Positions 1-6,963 of a stretch of DNA of 24,269 nt are shown in pieces. The stretch lies in the IMG/VR virus record IMGVR_UViG_3300042562_000364, positions 1 through 24,269 of that record; one strand, written 5' to 3'. A program made the position numbers and the translations under genes. Under the pieces are notes generated by a model. It searched no databases. It was given only the letters and a program-made list of their open reading frames with translations, and had not been told where the DNA came from. Positions within the stretch are counted from its first letter, which is position 1. Each line of letters starts with the position of its first letter. Origin of the DNA: a virus.

Positions 1-278
1 ATACTAGTATCAATCCTTTTGTAAGAACAAGTGGATTATCTGCTTATGTGCCTACATCTAGAGCACTTACTATTAATGGCGTTACTCAGGATTTAACTGC
101 TAATAGATCTTGGACTATATCTACAGGTGTTACGATAGGCACTACTCCTATTACTTCGGGTACTGTTGGCAGAATATTATTTCAAGGAGTAGGAAATGTG
201 GTTCAGCAAAGTACAAATCTATTTTTCGACTCAACTACAAATATACTTTATGCCAATTTAGATATGGGGGCTTTCTAA
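1..278 (+). CDS. Tail fibre / appendage protein, C-terminal part (5' end outside window)
   Basis: The frame is open from the window edge and ends at TAA 276-278, so only the last ~92 residues are present. A GTG at 48 is an internal valine codon in this reading. The residues around YVPTSRALTINGVTQDL and GRILFQGVGNVVQQ are repeat-like beta segments that I associate with long tail or appendage fibres of Bacteroidota phages. The end is abrupt: the next fibre gene continues after a similar phrase (LYWDNTNGRLGIGT), while here the phrase LFFDSTTNILY runs only 8 residues more to the stop. The stop overlaps the start of the HNH gene (TAATG). Role in host adsorption is inferred. The C-terminus may have been shortened by the HNH insertion. 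Confidence 0.75.
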   Translation, partial: TSINPFVRTSGLSAYVPTSRALTINGVTQDLTANRSWTISTGVTIGTTPITSGTVGRILFQGVGNVVQQSTNLFFDSTTNILYANLDMGAF

Positions 279-796
279 TGAAGACAATTGATTTAAGTAA
301 ATATGACTTAACAGATCCTAATCTACTTGTTAAAGACATAGCAAAAATGGAAGGGTATAGTGTTGGGGGTTTCTATCTTAAAATGAAGCAACAAGGAATT
401 AAGATAGGCAGGAGGGGGACTTCCGATAAGGCAAAAGCCGCTATGTTTGGAAGAAAGACTAAGAAAAGACTTAACGATCCATTTTCATTCCACACAACAA
501 GATTGTATAAAACATGGAGGGCAGGGGCTCTTACTAGAGATAAAGAATTTAAAATTACTTACGAAGAATTCATAGAATTGTATAATAAACAAAATGGACT
601 ATGCGCATTAAGTGGTTCGGCTATGAAAATAGATGAAGATACTTTTGACATGAGCATGGACAGAATAAATAGTGATTTAGATTATACACTAGATAATGTT
701 CAGCTTGTCATAAAGCAAGTCAACTATATGAAGCAAAGTTATACTCAAGAAGAATTCGTAAATTTGTGTAAATTAATAGCTAACAAACATGCCTAA
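278..796 (+). CDS. HNH homing endonuclease (free-standing)
   Basis: The protein has 172 residues. Residues ~15-45 look like a DNA-binding helix-turn-helix. Residues ~94-152 form an HNH-type core: NGLCALSG, then SMDRINSD, then YTLDNVQLV and N-Y-M-K, the D-R-I / D-N-V-Q arrangement seen in phage HNH enzymes. I see no paired CxxC zinc knuckles. I chose the ATG at 278 because it overlaps the stop of the fibre gene (TAATG); an upstream extension of the frame to 110 would lie wholly inside that fibre gene. Its stop overlaps the ATG of the next fibre gene by 8 nt. The expected role is to cut an uninterrupted allele and spread its own gene among related phages. It sits between two fibre genes, a usual kind of insertion site. 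Confidence 0.82.
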   Translation: MKTIDLSKYDLTDPNLLVKDIAKMEGYSVGGFYLKMKQQGIKIGRRGTSDKAKAAMFGRKTKKRLNDPFSFHTTRLYKTWRAGALTRDKEFKITYEEFIELYNKQNGLCALSGSAMKIDEDTFDMSMDRINSDLDYTLDNVQLVIKQVNYMKQSYTQEEFVNLCKLIANKHA

Positions 797-2006
797 TACA
801 TTACAAATAAAAAGAGGCTTACAAGTAAATCTACCTACAGGTATTGCAGGTGAATTGTTATTCACTACAGATACGAAAAGAGTATATATAGGAGATGGAG
901 CTACTAATAATTTATTACAAGGAGCATCATCTATACTTACTACAGGTATGGTATCTTTCTCTGATTCATTAGGAAAGCTTACAGGTAGCTCTTCATTGTA
1001 CTGGGATAACACGAATGGAAGGTTGGGGATAGGGACGAGTTCACCTACGCAACCTCTTGAGATTGTTAAAAATCAAAATGCATTAACTCAAATAAATTTA
1101 ACTAACACTACTTCAGGAAATATTGCAGGTCCAATTTTAAACTTAACTTCTGACGTTGCGTCGGGTGTTTTTCAATTTGGAAAACAATCAACGACAACAG
1201 GTACTTATAAAACAATCGGACAAAAAGACGGATTTATATATAACGGAACGGGTGGAGATATTTCATTACTAAATGATTTTGCTACGGGTAAAATTAAATT
1301 TACTACGGGAGGTGTTTCAACTGCTCAAATGACTTTATTCTCAACGGGTAACGTAGGCATCAACACCACCACAGACGCAGGATTCAAGCTTGACGTTAAT
1401 GGTACTGCGAGGGTGAGGGGAACGGGAACGACATCTGCAACAACTGCATTAACAATTCAGAATAGTGCGGGTGCAATTAGTTTAAGAGTAACTGATGATG
1501 GTAGCGTAACTAATTACGGAAAAAATGCAATAACAACAAATACTGCTTTTGGTATTGGTGCTTTAATTAAAGTTACATTTGGTAGTTTAAATAGTGCATT
1601 TGGTCAAGATGCATTAAATGGCAATACGGGAGGTCAAGCAAACAATGCTTTTGGTAGGGAATCTTTGTTATCAAATACAAGCGGTAATTTTAATGCGGGA
1701 TTTGGTAATCAAGCTTTACTAGGAAATACAACGGGAAGTTCAAATAGTGCTTTTGGTCTTTTTGCTTTATCAAGTAATTCAACGGGAGCAAGTAATTCAG
1801 CTTTAGGTTACAACACACAAACGGGAAATTTTAGCGGAAGTGTTATATTAGGTCGTGATGCTGTTGCCAATGGAGCAAATCAATTTGTTGTAGGTAGCAC
1901 GGGAACAAATGCAGGATTAGTTGACACCGCAGTAGTAGTACCCGACAAAAGATGGAAAGTAAAAATAAATGGAGTTGATTATTACATAGCTTTACAAACA
2001 ATATAA
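789..2006 (+). CDS. Tail fibre protein with YadA-like head repeats
   Basis: The protein has 405 residues. Residues 1-40 (LQIKRGLQVNLP, then GELLFTTDTKRVYIGDG) match the short N-terminal segment common on phage tail-fibre and tropism-determinant proteins. The middle has fibre phrases such as YWDNTNGRLGIGTSSP (71-86). Residues ~251-352 are 17-residue repeats of the form N-x-A-F-G-x-x-A-L-x-x-N-T-x-G, like YadA-head left-handed beta-roll repeats, so a trimeric fibre is likely. The C-terminus (PDKRWKVKINGVDYYIALQ) is a compact closing segment. It starts inside the end of the HNH gene and ends two bases before the next ATG. Role: distal adsorption fibre. The exact receptor cannot be read from the sequence. 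Confidence 0.85.
   Translation: MPNTLQIKRGLQVNLPTGIAGELLFTTDTKRVYIGDGATNNLLQGASSILTTGMVSFSDSLGKLTGSSSLYWDNTNGRLGIGTSSPTQPLEIVKNQNALTQINLTNTTSGNIAGPILNLTSDVASGVFQFGKQSTTTGTYKTIGQKDGFIYNGTGGDISLLNDFATGKIKFTTGGVSTAQMTLFSTGNVGINTTTDAGFKLDVNGTARVRGTGTTSATTALTIQNSAGAISLRVTDDGSVTNYGKNAITTNTAFGIGALIKVTFGSLNSAFGQDALNGNTGGQANNAFGRESLLSNTSGNFNAGFGNQALLGNTTGSSNSAFGLFALSSNSTGASNSALGYNTQTGNFSGSVILGRDAVANGANQFVVGSTGTNAGLVDTAVVVPDKRWKVKINGVDYYIALQTI
1539..1844 (+). repeat. 51-bp coding tandem repeat (17-residue fibre repeats)
   Basis: Six in-frame units of 51 bp encode residues 251-352 of the fibre gene, each starting N-[T/S/N/A]-[A/G]-[F/L]-G and most ending N-[T/S]-x-G-x-x. The units are diverged at DNA level, so this is an old protein repeat rather than a recent expansion. 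The sixth unit, NSALGYNTQTGNFSGSV, is degenerate. Confidence 0.8.
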
Positions 2007-2007
2007 A

Positions 2008-2310
2008 ATGGAAACAACAAAACAAGAATTAGGCATTGAGCCAATTCCAACAACAAACGGAGTAGCGATTCAACCAATCGTATACCCACTTAACGAAGGT
2101 ACTGCGACACGATTAAGCGTACTTGTATTGAACTTTGAAACGACTGCGGTAACTTGCACGACTTATTGGCAATTACTAACTGAGGACGGAAAGCAATTAA
2201 GTCAAGGTAACTATACCTTAACTGAGGAACAATTCTTGACTTGGGGAACTGATAATTCAGTCGTGAACGAGTATGTCGCTGAAGCAATCGGAGTAACAAT
2301 TATTTCGTAA
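2008..2310 (+). CDS. Small structural-region protein, unknown function
   Basis: The protein has 100 residues, no membrane helix and no signal peptide. It has a central beta-rich part (RLSVLVLNFETTAVTCTTYW) followed by LTEDGKQLSQGNYTLTEEQF. It lies one base after the stop of the fibre gene and upstream of the receptor-binding-type gene, so an accessory tail or fibre-assembly role is the natural guess. I do not recognise a named family. The A/T-rich leader without a Shine-Dalgarno sequence is normal for this window. Confidence 0.7.
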   Translation: METTKQELGIEPIPTTNGVAIQPIVYPLNEGTATRLSVLVLNFETTAVTCTTYWQLLTEDGKQLSQGNYTLTEEQFLTWGTDNSVVNEYVAEAIGVTIIS

Positions 2311-2331
2311 ATTAGTCGAAAATTTTATACT

Positions 2332-2463
2332 ATGATCACTTTAAACGAAGAGCAAGTTAAACAACTTGAAGCAATTATCAGCGAGATGCCAACAAAGTAT
2401 GGTATCAGTATCCTCAACATTCTTAATGCTGCGGCACAAGAGTCGAAGAAAGAGGAGGAGTAA
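2332..2463 (+). CDS. 43-residue helical protein
   Basis: This short gene starts at ATG 2332 and ends at TAA 2461-2463, overlapping the next ATG (TAATG). The product begins MITLNEEQVKQLEAIISEMP and ends with an acidic Q-E-S-K-K-E-E-E tail; it is probably mostly helical. The GAG-GAG-GAG codons at the end also put a purine-rich stretch just before the next start, which could help its initiation. The TAATG coupling and lack of any other gene here support it. Function is unknown. Confidence 0.6.
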   Translation: MITLNEEQVKQLEAIISEMPTKYGISILNILNAAAQESKKEEE

Positions 2464-3266
2464 TGTACAAGCCTAAGTCCAAACGATTAGTCGAAACAGG
2501 TAGTGTTCAGAAAAAGAATACACTCAATGGACTTATGGCCAACAAAAACATCGATGACATCAGGGCGTTAGCTAATCTGTCTAATGCCCAGTCATCTGAA
2601 ATCAAAGCAATTGAAAATGATTTATTATCCGTACACTCCGATATAACGGATCTACAAGATAGCAAACAAGATAAAATCACATTAACTACAACAGGATCAA
2701 GTGGTCCTTCTACGTTCGTTAATAACGTATTGAATGTTCCTGATTACTCATCAGCTCCAAAAGGTTTATATACTCAGACAAGTTCAAGTGCACGCATAAC
2801 GAATACCACCGTTGAGACATCTTTATTAGATGGTGGAGTTGGATCATTAAGCGTACCTGCAAATGGATTTCAAGTAGGAGACAGCTTCTTAGCTGTACTT
2901 ACGGGACACATATCATCTGTTAATAATCATACACTTCACATTAGAATTAAATCAGATGGTATCGCATTAGCTGATACAGGTGTAATTACAATGCCGGCAA
3001 CAACAGGTAAGCACTGGAAGTTAGATATTAATTTTACAATCAGAGCCATTGGGACAGCAGGAACAGCGTCAATAGCTTCAGGTGGTTCATTCTTATATAA
3101 TAAAGATGCCTCTAATGGATTTGAAGGTGTTAATTTCAGCACTGAGACATCTACAGGATTCAATACAACAATAGCTAACACAATTGTAATTACTGCTCAG
3201 TGGGGAACTGCTAACATAGGTGACATCATATACTCAGAGCTATTCACATTAACAAAAACATACTAA
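2463..3266 (+). CDS. Receptor-binding / tail-tip type protein
   Basis: The protein has 267 residues. Residues ~28-70 are predicted helical coiled coil (LANLSNAQSSEIKAIENDLL). Next comes KQDKITLTTTGSSGPSTF, a linker phrase I associate with Bacteroidota phage fibre proteins. Residues ~100-267 are a beta-rich globular domain ending at the C-terminus (IGDIIYSELFTLTKTY), as in receptor-binding head domains. It follows the fibre genes and is coupled by TAATG at both ends, to the 43-residue gene and to the lipoprotein gene. Role in adsorption is inferred from architecture and position; no catalytic motif is visible. Confidence 0.65.
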   Translation: MYKPKSKRLVETGSVQKKNTLNGLMANKNIDDIRALANLSNAQSSEIKAIENDLLSVHSDITDLQDSKQDKITLTTTGSSGPSTFVNNVLNVPDYSSAPKGLYTQTSSSARITNTTVETSLLDGGVGSLSVPANGFQVGDSFLAVLTGHISSVNNHTLHIRIKSDGIALADTGVITMPATTGKHWKLDINFTIRAIGTAGTASIASGGSFLYNKDASNGFEGVNFSTETSTGFNTTIANTIVITAQWGTANIGDIIYSELFTLTKTY

Positions 3267-3694
3267 TGAAATATCTATTACCATTCCTAATCTTATTGGC
3301 TTCTTGTAGCCCACAGAAAAGATTCACTCATTTAATTGAGAAGTATCCTTATCTACTTACTACAGATAGCGTTACGGTTCACGACACTATTCGCGTAGTA
3401 GTTCCTGAAGTTAAGGTGGATACAGTCGTAAAGGTAAGCTCCTTACTTGATACAATTTATCTACAGAAGGATCAGTTAACAGTAAAGGTATGGATGAAAG
3501 GAGACGATGTATTTATTGAAGGTAAATGTGATACCGTTTATATAGACAAGATTATCGAAAGAAGAATACCTGTTAGGTATTATGAGAAAGATAGTCAGAC
3601 GTTTATGGATAAGGCTAAAAAATTTGTAATTTCATTTTTCATTATTTTTGTTCTGTTATATATTTTATATAGAATATTTATTAAGAAGCAATAA
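3266..3694 (+). CDS. Lipoprotein with C-terminal membrane helix, candidate unimolecular spanin
   Basis: The protein has 142 residues. It begins with a lipoprotein signal peptide ending in the lipobox LLASC (Cys14). A periplasmic stretch of valine/threonine-rich beta segments follows (DTIRVVVPEVKVDTVVKV). Residues ~117-137 are a strong transmembrane helix (FVISFFIIFVLLYILYRIF) with a basic end. A protein tethered to the outer membrane by lipid at one end and to the inner membrane at the other is the design of u-spanins, such as phage T1 gp11, which fuse the two membranes in the last step of lysis. Its place at the head of the lysis cassette agrees. The family assignment is by architecture only. 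Confidence 0.7.
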   Translation: MKYLLPFLILLASCSPQKRFTHLIEKYPYLLTTDSVTVHDTIRVVVPEVKVDTVVKVSSLLDTIYLQKDQLTVKVWMKGDDVFIEGKCDTVYIDKIIERRIPVRYYEKDSQTFMDKAKKFVISFFIIFVLLYILYRIFIKKQ

Positions 3695-3954
3695 TGGGAA
3701 TGAATGAAATTTTACAATATGGAATGCTAGCAGCTATTAGTGTTATTGGGTATTTCCTTAAAATCGTGCACAATGATGTACGCAAAAACACAGAAGACGC
3801 AGGTAAACTCAAAGGTAAAATTGAATTAGTTGAACAAGAGTCTAGGCTCAAATATCAAGCCATTCAGGAGCAAACTCAAATCGAAATAAAGAATTTAGCA
3901 AAAAGCGTTTCTGAATTATCAGAAGCAGTGAAACAACTAATAATGAAATCATAA
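3694..3954 (+). CDS. Small membrane protein with coiled coil, holin-accessory type
   Basis: The protein has 86 residues. One transmembrane helix lies near the N-terminus (residues ~5-23, ILQYGMLAAISVIGYFLKI). A long charged coiled coil follows (~30-84, with LKGKIELVEQESRLKYQAI), which should face the cytoplasm or periplasm. This layout is like XhlA-type haemolysin or holin-accessory proteins. TAATG overlaps join it to genes on both sides. A second ATG two codons in is an alternative start. Lysis role is inferred from context. Confidence 0.6.
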   Translation: MGMNEILQYGMLAAISVIGYFLKIVHNDVRKNTEDAGKLKGKIELVEQESRLKYQAIQEQTQIEIKNLAKSVSELSEAVKQLIMKS

Positions 3955-4094
3955 TGGATACTACAGCAGTAACAACAGACTTCGGACCATTCGGTCAATT
4001 AGCAGAGTACGGGCCATTAGGCTTAATCGTATTAGCATTAGGATACGTAGCTTGGCTATTTATTAAGAGACATTTAGATCAAAAAGATAAATAA
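3954..4094 (+). CDS. 46-residue single-helix membrane protein, paralogue of the next gene
   Basis: This short gene starts at ATG 3954 (TAATG with the upstream stop) and ends at TAA 4092-4094, overlapping the next ATG. The N-terminus is MDTTAVTTDFGPFGQL. One membrane helix (~22-37) contains the phrase VLALGYVAWLFI, then a basic tail (KRHLDQKDK). The following gene has the same phrase almost unchanged (VLALGYLCWVFL), preceded by F-G-x-F and E/D-Y-G-x-L-G, so the two are tandem duplicates with different tails. A holin or holin-modulator role is inferred from size and position. Confidence 0.65.
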   Translation: MDTTAVTTDFGPFGQLAEYGPLGLIVLALGYVAWLFIKRHLDQKDK

Positions 4095-4336
4095 TGTCAT
4101 TCGGCATATTTGAAAGCTTAACAGACTATGGAATCCTAGGATTTGCTGTCTTGGCATTAGGTTATCTATGCTGGGTATTCTTGAATAGACTTATGAAAAG
4201 TGAGGAGGACTATCGTAATAGACTAGAATCACTTGAGGGTAAGTACCGGGAAGATCTAGAAAAAACCGTTAATGATAGCACTGAAAGCTCAAAAAGTTTA
4301 AAAGAAACTGTATTGATGCTATTTGGTAAGAAATGA
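4094..4336 (+). CDS. Single-helix membrane protein with coiled-coil tail, holin-cassette paralogue
   Basis: The protein has 80 residues. The first ~35 match the preceding 46-residue protein (FGIFESLTDYGILG, then VLALGYLCWVFL). A charged, probably coiled-coil tail follows (SEEDYRNRLESLEGKYREDL). The tail makes it resemble the 86-residue protein two genes upstream, so the three may be variants of one design. Its stop overlaps the next start (ATGA). It probably belongs to the lysis cassette; the topology fits a small inner-membrane protein. Confidence 0.65.
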   Translation: MSFGIFESLTDYGILGFAVLALGYLCWVFLNRLMKSEEDYRNRLESLEGKYREDLEKTVNDSTESSKSLKETVLMLFGKK

Positions 4337-4722
4337 AAAAGAATAAACGTATACTATTAGGATCTGCTATTGCGTTTATAATCATCGCTTGTTTACAGGT
4401 ATTCTCAACAGGACATGGACACGTTGTAGTGGTTCAGGATAACGTTTCTCTTACCAATAAGAACAAAGCCCTTACTAAAGAGAATAGTGGGCTTAAATCA
4501 AGCGTAAATGCATTACAGCAAGAGAACGCTGAGTTGACTGATGACAAAGCTGAGATGCAACAAATGGTAAGTGAAGTTATCGGTGACTTAGATAGCACCA
4601 AAAGTGTCGTTAAAAAAATAAAAAGAGAATTGACAGATGAAAAAATTACTAATGCTAGGATGTCTAGTGGTGACGAATTTGATTTCCAGCCAATCAAACT
4701 ACCCTCTGAAGACGGTAATTAA
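4333..4722 (+). CDS. Membrane-anchored coiled-coil protein, candidate inner-membrane spanin
   Basis: The protein has 129 residues. A basic N-terminus (MKKNKR) precedes a membrane helix or uncleaved signal anchor (~7-27). A long heptad-rich region follows (TNKNKALTKENSGLKSSVNA and ALQQENAELTDDKAEMQQMV). This is the layout of Rz-like i-spanins: N-terminal anchor and periplasmic coiled coil. The next gene starts inside its 3-prime part in another frame and encodes an exported protein, recalling nested Rz/Rz1 pairs. The assignment is by architecture; a structural coiled-coil protein of other use is possible. Confidence 0.55.
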   Translation: MKKNKRILLGSAIAFIIIACLQVFSTGHGHVVVVQDNVSLTNKNKALTKENSGLKSSVNALQQENAELTDDKAEMQQMVSEVIGDLDSTKSVVKKIKRELTDEKITNARMSSGDEFDFQPIKLPSEDGN

Positions 4723-5185
4723 GGGAGATTCTGTTGTCATTCTAACCGTAAAACAGGCTGATGATATTAATGCTATATTTGAAAGTCAGAAAGCTAAGAT
4801 AGCAGCATTTAAGAAAGACATTATTGTAAGGGATAGTATTATTGCTATTAGAGATACTCTATTACTTGAGAAAGAAAGAGTTATAGTTAAGCATGAGTTT
4901 GACTATGAGATAGCAAGAAGGCTAGATGTACTAGAAGGATGGGTGCTTGATGCATCAATTAATAATATTTGGATGTATTACTCTTGGAAAGACAGCGTTA
5001 TATATGCTGTTGATTTGAGTCAGTACTACGTAAGAAAAGATGACATTACAGGTGATATATTCTTCTACAGATGTGAAGAGTTATTAGATCCTAAGAAAGA
5101 GCATGAAGAACCACATAAAGGGTGGAACATGGATATAATTAAACCAAAAAGACCTAAGGTAACTACGGTCCCAATTAAGTTATGA
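4637..5185 (+). CDS. Exported coiled-coil protein overlapping the upstream gene
   Basis: The protein has 182 residues. It begins with a signal peptide (MKKLLMLGCLVVTNLISSQ). There is no clear lipobox: the only early cysteine is at residue 9, inside the hydrophobic core. Residues ~37-85 are helical and heptad-like (VKQADDINAIFESQKAKI). The C-terminal part is mixed and tryptophan/tyrosine-rich, ending in a proline-rich basic tail. It starts 86 nt before the upstream gene stops, in a different frame. It could be the periplasmic or outer partner of a spanin pair, but it is much longer than Rz1, so I hold this loosely. Confidence 0.6.
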   Translation: MKKLLMLGCLVVTNLISSQSNYPLKTVIKGDSVVILTVKQADDINAIFESQKAKIAAFKKDIIVRDSIIAIRDTLLLEKERVIVKHEFDYEIARRLDVLEGWVLDASINNIWMYYSWKDSVIYAVDLSQYYVRKDDITGDIFFYRCEELLDPKKEHEEPHKGWNMDIIKPKRPKVTTVPIKL

Positions 5186-5436
5186 GAAAATTATTTAGAG
5201 AATTGATCAGCGATGATAATCATATTAACGAGCAGGCGTTTGTTGGTGTGGTTTCTTTCTTCGCTATGGTATTTGTATTAATCGTAGATGTTATTACAGG
5301 TATCGTTGGAAACGAATTAGTAATTAAAGAATTCATCTTTGATGGATTTATGTTACTAACTTTAGGAGCGTTTGGTATTACAACAGCTGGACGTATTATG
5401 AAACTTAAAAATAAAGACAAAGATGCAACTGAGTAA
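5182..5436 (+). CDS. Two-helix holin candidate
   Basis: The protein has 84 residues. A charged N-terminus is followed by two membrane helices at ~20-43 (FVGVVSFFAMVFVLIVDVIT) and ~50-72, then a short strongly charged tail (KLKNKDKDATE). This is the size and topology of class II-type holins, which open the inner membrane to release endolysin. It overlaps the gene before it (ATGA) and the endolysin gene after it by 14 nt. The position directly before the endolysin is the best support. Confidence 0.72.
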   Translation: MRKLFRELISDDNHINEQAFVGVVSFFAMVFVLIVDVITGIVGNELVIKEFIFDGFMLLTLGAFGITTAGRIMKLKNKDKDATE

Positions 5437-5902
5437 AAATCTAGCATTGGCAGAAGTAACACGTAGTGAAACTGCAAAGAGAAGAGGTATTAGCAATATG
5501 CCTACACCTGAGCACACAGAGAACTTCAAGAAGTTAGCTGAGAACGTGTTCCAACCTATCCGTGAGCACTTCGGTGTTCCTATTCACATTTCATCGGGCT
5601 ACAGAAGCAAAGCTTTGAATACTGCTGTTGGGGGGTCATTGTCCAGTCAACATTGCACGGGTGAAGCGATTGATATCGACATGGATGGTACATCAATTAC
5701 CAACAAACAAATCTTTGACTACATCAAGGATAACTTGGTATTTGACCAAATGATTGCAGAGTTCCCTGAAAACGGAAATCCTGCGTGGGTACATGTTAGC
5801 TACGAATCAACAGGCAAACAGCGTAAACAAATCTTAGTTGCTAAGAAAGTTGGTGGTGCTACAAAGTATATACCATACAAATCAGATGCAGATTTAAAAT
5901 AA
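5423..5902 (+). CDS. Endolysin, M15 family zinc D-Ala-D-Ala carboxypeptidase
   Basis: The protein has 159 residues, the usual length for single-domain M15 lysins. The substrate phrase SSGYRSKALNTAVGG (57-71) is followed by SQHCTGEAIDID with zinc ligands His77 and Asp84. The third ligand and catalytic area is in AWVHVSY (His124). The enzyme should cut stem peptides of peptidoglycan at lysis. No signal peptide is visible, so it needs the holin next door. The gene is coupled to the following GIY-YIG gene by TAATG. Confidence 0.92.
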   Translation: MQLSKNLALAEVTRSETAKRRGISNMPTPEHTENFKKLAENVFQPIREHFGVPIHISSGYRSKALNTAVGGSLSSQHCTGEAIDIDMDGTSITNKQIFDYIKDNLVFDQMIAEFPENGNPAWVHVSYESTGKQRKQILVAKKVGGATKYIPYKSDADLK

Positions 5903-6570
5903 TGGCATACCTCTATCGACATATTAGATTAGATAAAAATCAACCCTTTTACATAGGTATTGGAAAAAGTGAGTCAAATTATAATAGAGCACACTCCAAA
6001 TCAAGTAGAAATACATATTGGAATAATATTGTAAATCAAACTGAGTATAAAGTAGAAATATTATTAGATGATTTAACTTGGAAAGAAGTTTGTGAGAAAG
6101 AAAAAGAATTTATCAAATTATACAATAAGAATACACAAGGAGGTACTTTGTGTAATATTGCAGATGGAGGAGAGGGAGGATGTCTCGGAGAAGAAGTAAA
6201 TCTGAAAAGAAAGAAATCTTTAATGGGACATTATGTTAGTGACGAGACTAAAGATAAAATAAGACAAAAATCTCTCGGAAGAAAAGCATCTGATGATGTA
6301 AGATTAAAAATGTCTTTAGTCCACAAAGAAAATAATACAGGACATTGGTTAGAAAGTAAAGGACATAAAAATGGAAGAGCATTTAAAGTGTATCAATATT
6401 CTCTTGATGGAGTATTTATTAAAGAGTGGGAATGTGCACAATACGCTATTCAATTTTACAATATGAATAGAACAAGTATAACGGATTGTTTAAAAGGAAG
6501 GCAAAAATCTGCAAAAGGATTTATATGGACAAAAACTATTACAAATGAGAAACAAGTTAGCAGGAACTAA
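5902..6570 (+). CDS. GIY-YIG homing endonuclease with NUMOD modules
   Basis: The protein has 222 residues. The catalytic domain is at ~1-95: YLYRHIR, then FYIGIG (16-21, the YIG half), Arg29, the KEKEFIKLY helix with the metal-binding Glu, and CNIADGGEGG. A NUMOD3-type minor-groove stretch at ~105-145 has two S-D-[E/D]-x-x-x-K-[I/M]-[R/S] repeats. A NUMOD1-like module follows at ~160-215 (YQYSLDGVF, then TSITDCLKGRQKSAKGF). It lies between the endolysin gene and a conserved small gene, using TAATG at its start and a 26-nt overlap at its end, so it invaded without breaking either neighbour. Confidence 0.88.
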   Translation: MAYLYRHIRLDKNQPFYIGIGKSESNYNRAHSKSSRNTYWNNIVNQTEYKVEILLDDLTWKEVCEKEKEFIKLYNKNTQGGTLCNIADGGEGGCLGEEVNLKRKKSLMGHYVSDETKDKIRQKSLGRKASDDVRLKMSLVHKENNTGHWLESKGHKNGRAFKVYQYSLDGVFIKEWECAQYAIQFYNMNRTSITDCLKGRQKSAKGFIWTKTITNEKQVSRN

Positions 6571-6826
6571 AACAGGTAAGTCTAAGAGTGCTAAGTATTA
6601 TCAGGAGAACCCTGAGGCTCGTAAGAAAAAAGTAGCTTACGATACTAAATACCAAGATACTCCTGCCCGTAAGAAATACCGTACTATATTACAGGCAATC
6701 AACCGTGAGAACGGAACGCATGGTAATCATGATGGTAAGGATGTCGCTCACGTATCTAAGACAAAAACTATTAGTCAATCCCAATCTAAGAATAGAGGGG
6801 ATAAGAAACGTAAATTCTTTAAATAA
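6545..6826 (+). CDS. Basic 93-residue phage protein of unknown function
   Basis: This small, very basic protein is rich in Lys, Asn and Gly, with phrases SAKYYQENPEARKKKVAYDT and GKDVAHVSK. I recall similar proteins in environmental Bacteroidota phages, usually unnamed; that is from memory and was not searched. Charge and low hydrophobicity suggest nucleic-acid or capsid-interior contact. It starts within the end of the GIY-YIG gene and is coupled to the next gene by TAATG. Confidence 0.7.
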   Translation: MRNKLAGTKTGKSKSAKYYQENPEARKKKVAYDTKYQDTPARKKYRTILQAINRENGTHGNHDGKDVAHVSKTKTISQSQSKNRGDKKRKFFK

Positions 6827-6963
6827 TGGCAAAGCAAGCAGGTACAACCTTAAAGCTTGAGACTCCTAAGAAGAAAAGACCAGGAGTTCATGCAAAGAAA
6901 GGATCAAGTAAGATCAAAGGTTCTAAGCTTTATGTTAAGCGAAACGTAGGTCAGGGTAATTAA
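6826..6963 (+). CDS. Basic 45-residue protein, last gene of the late operon
   Basis: The gene starts at ATG 6826 (TAATG) and ends at TAA 6961-6963. The product, with KLETPKKKRPGVHAKKGSS and ending VKRNVGQGN, has about one third basic residues and no hydrophobic segment. The pattern KKRPGVHAKK is one I associate with short late proteins of Bacteroidota phages. Its stop overlaps the stop of the opposing gene, leaving no room between the two operons. Function unknown. Confidence 0.65.
   Translation: MAKQAGTTLKLETPKKKRPGVHAKKGSSKIKGSKLYVKRNVGQGN

Noticed and set aside
110-277. 56-codon upstream extension of the HNH gene
   Set aside because: It lies inside the fibre gene in another frame, and the ATG at 278 overlaps the fibre stop in the TAATG manner seen throughout the window.
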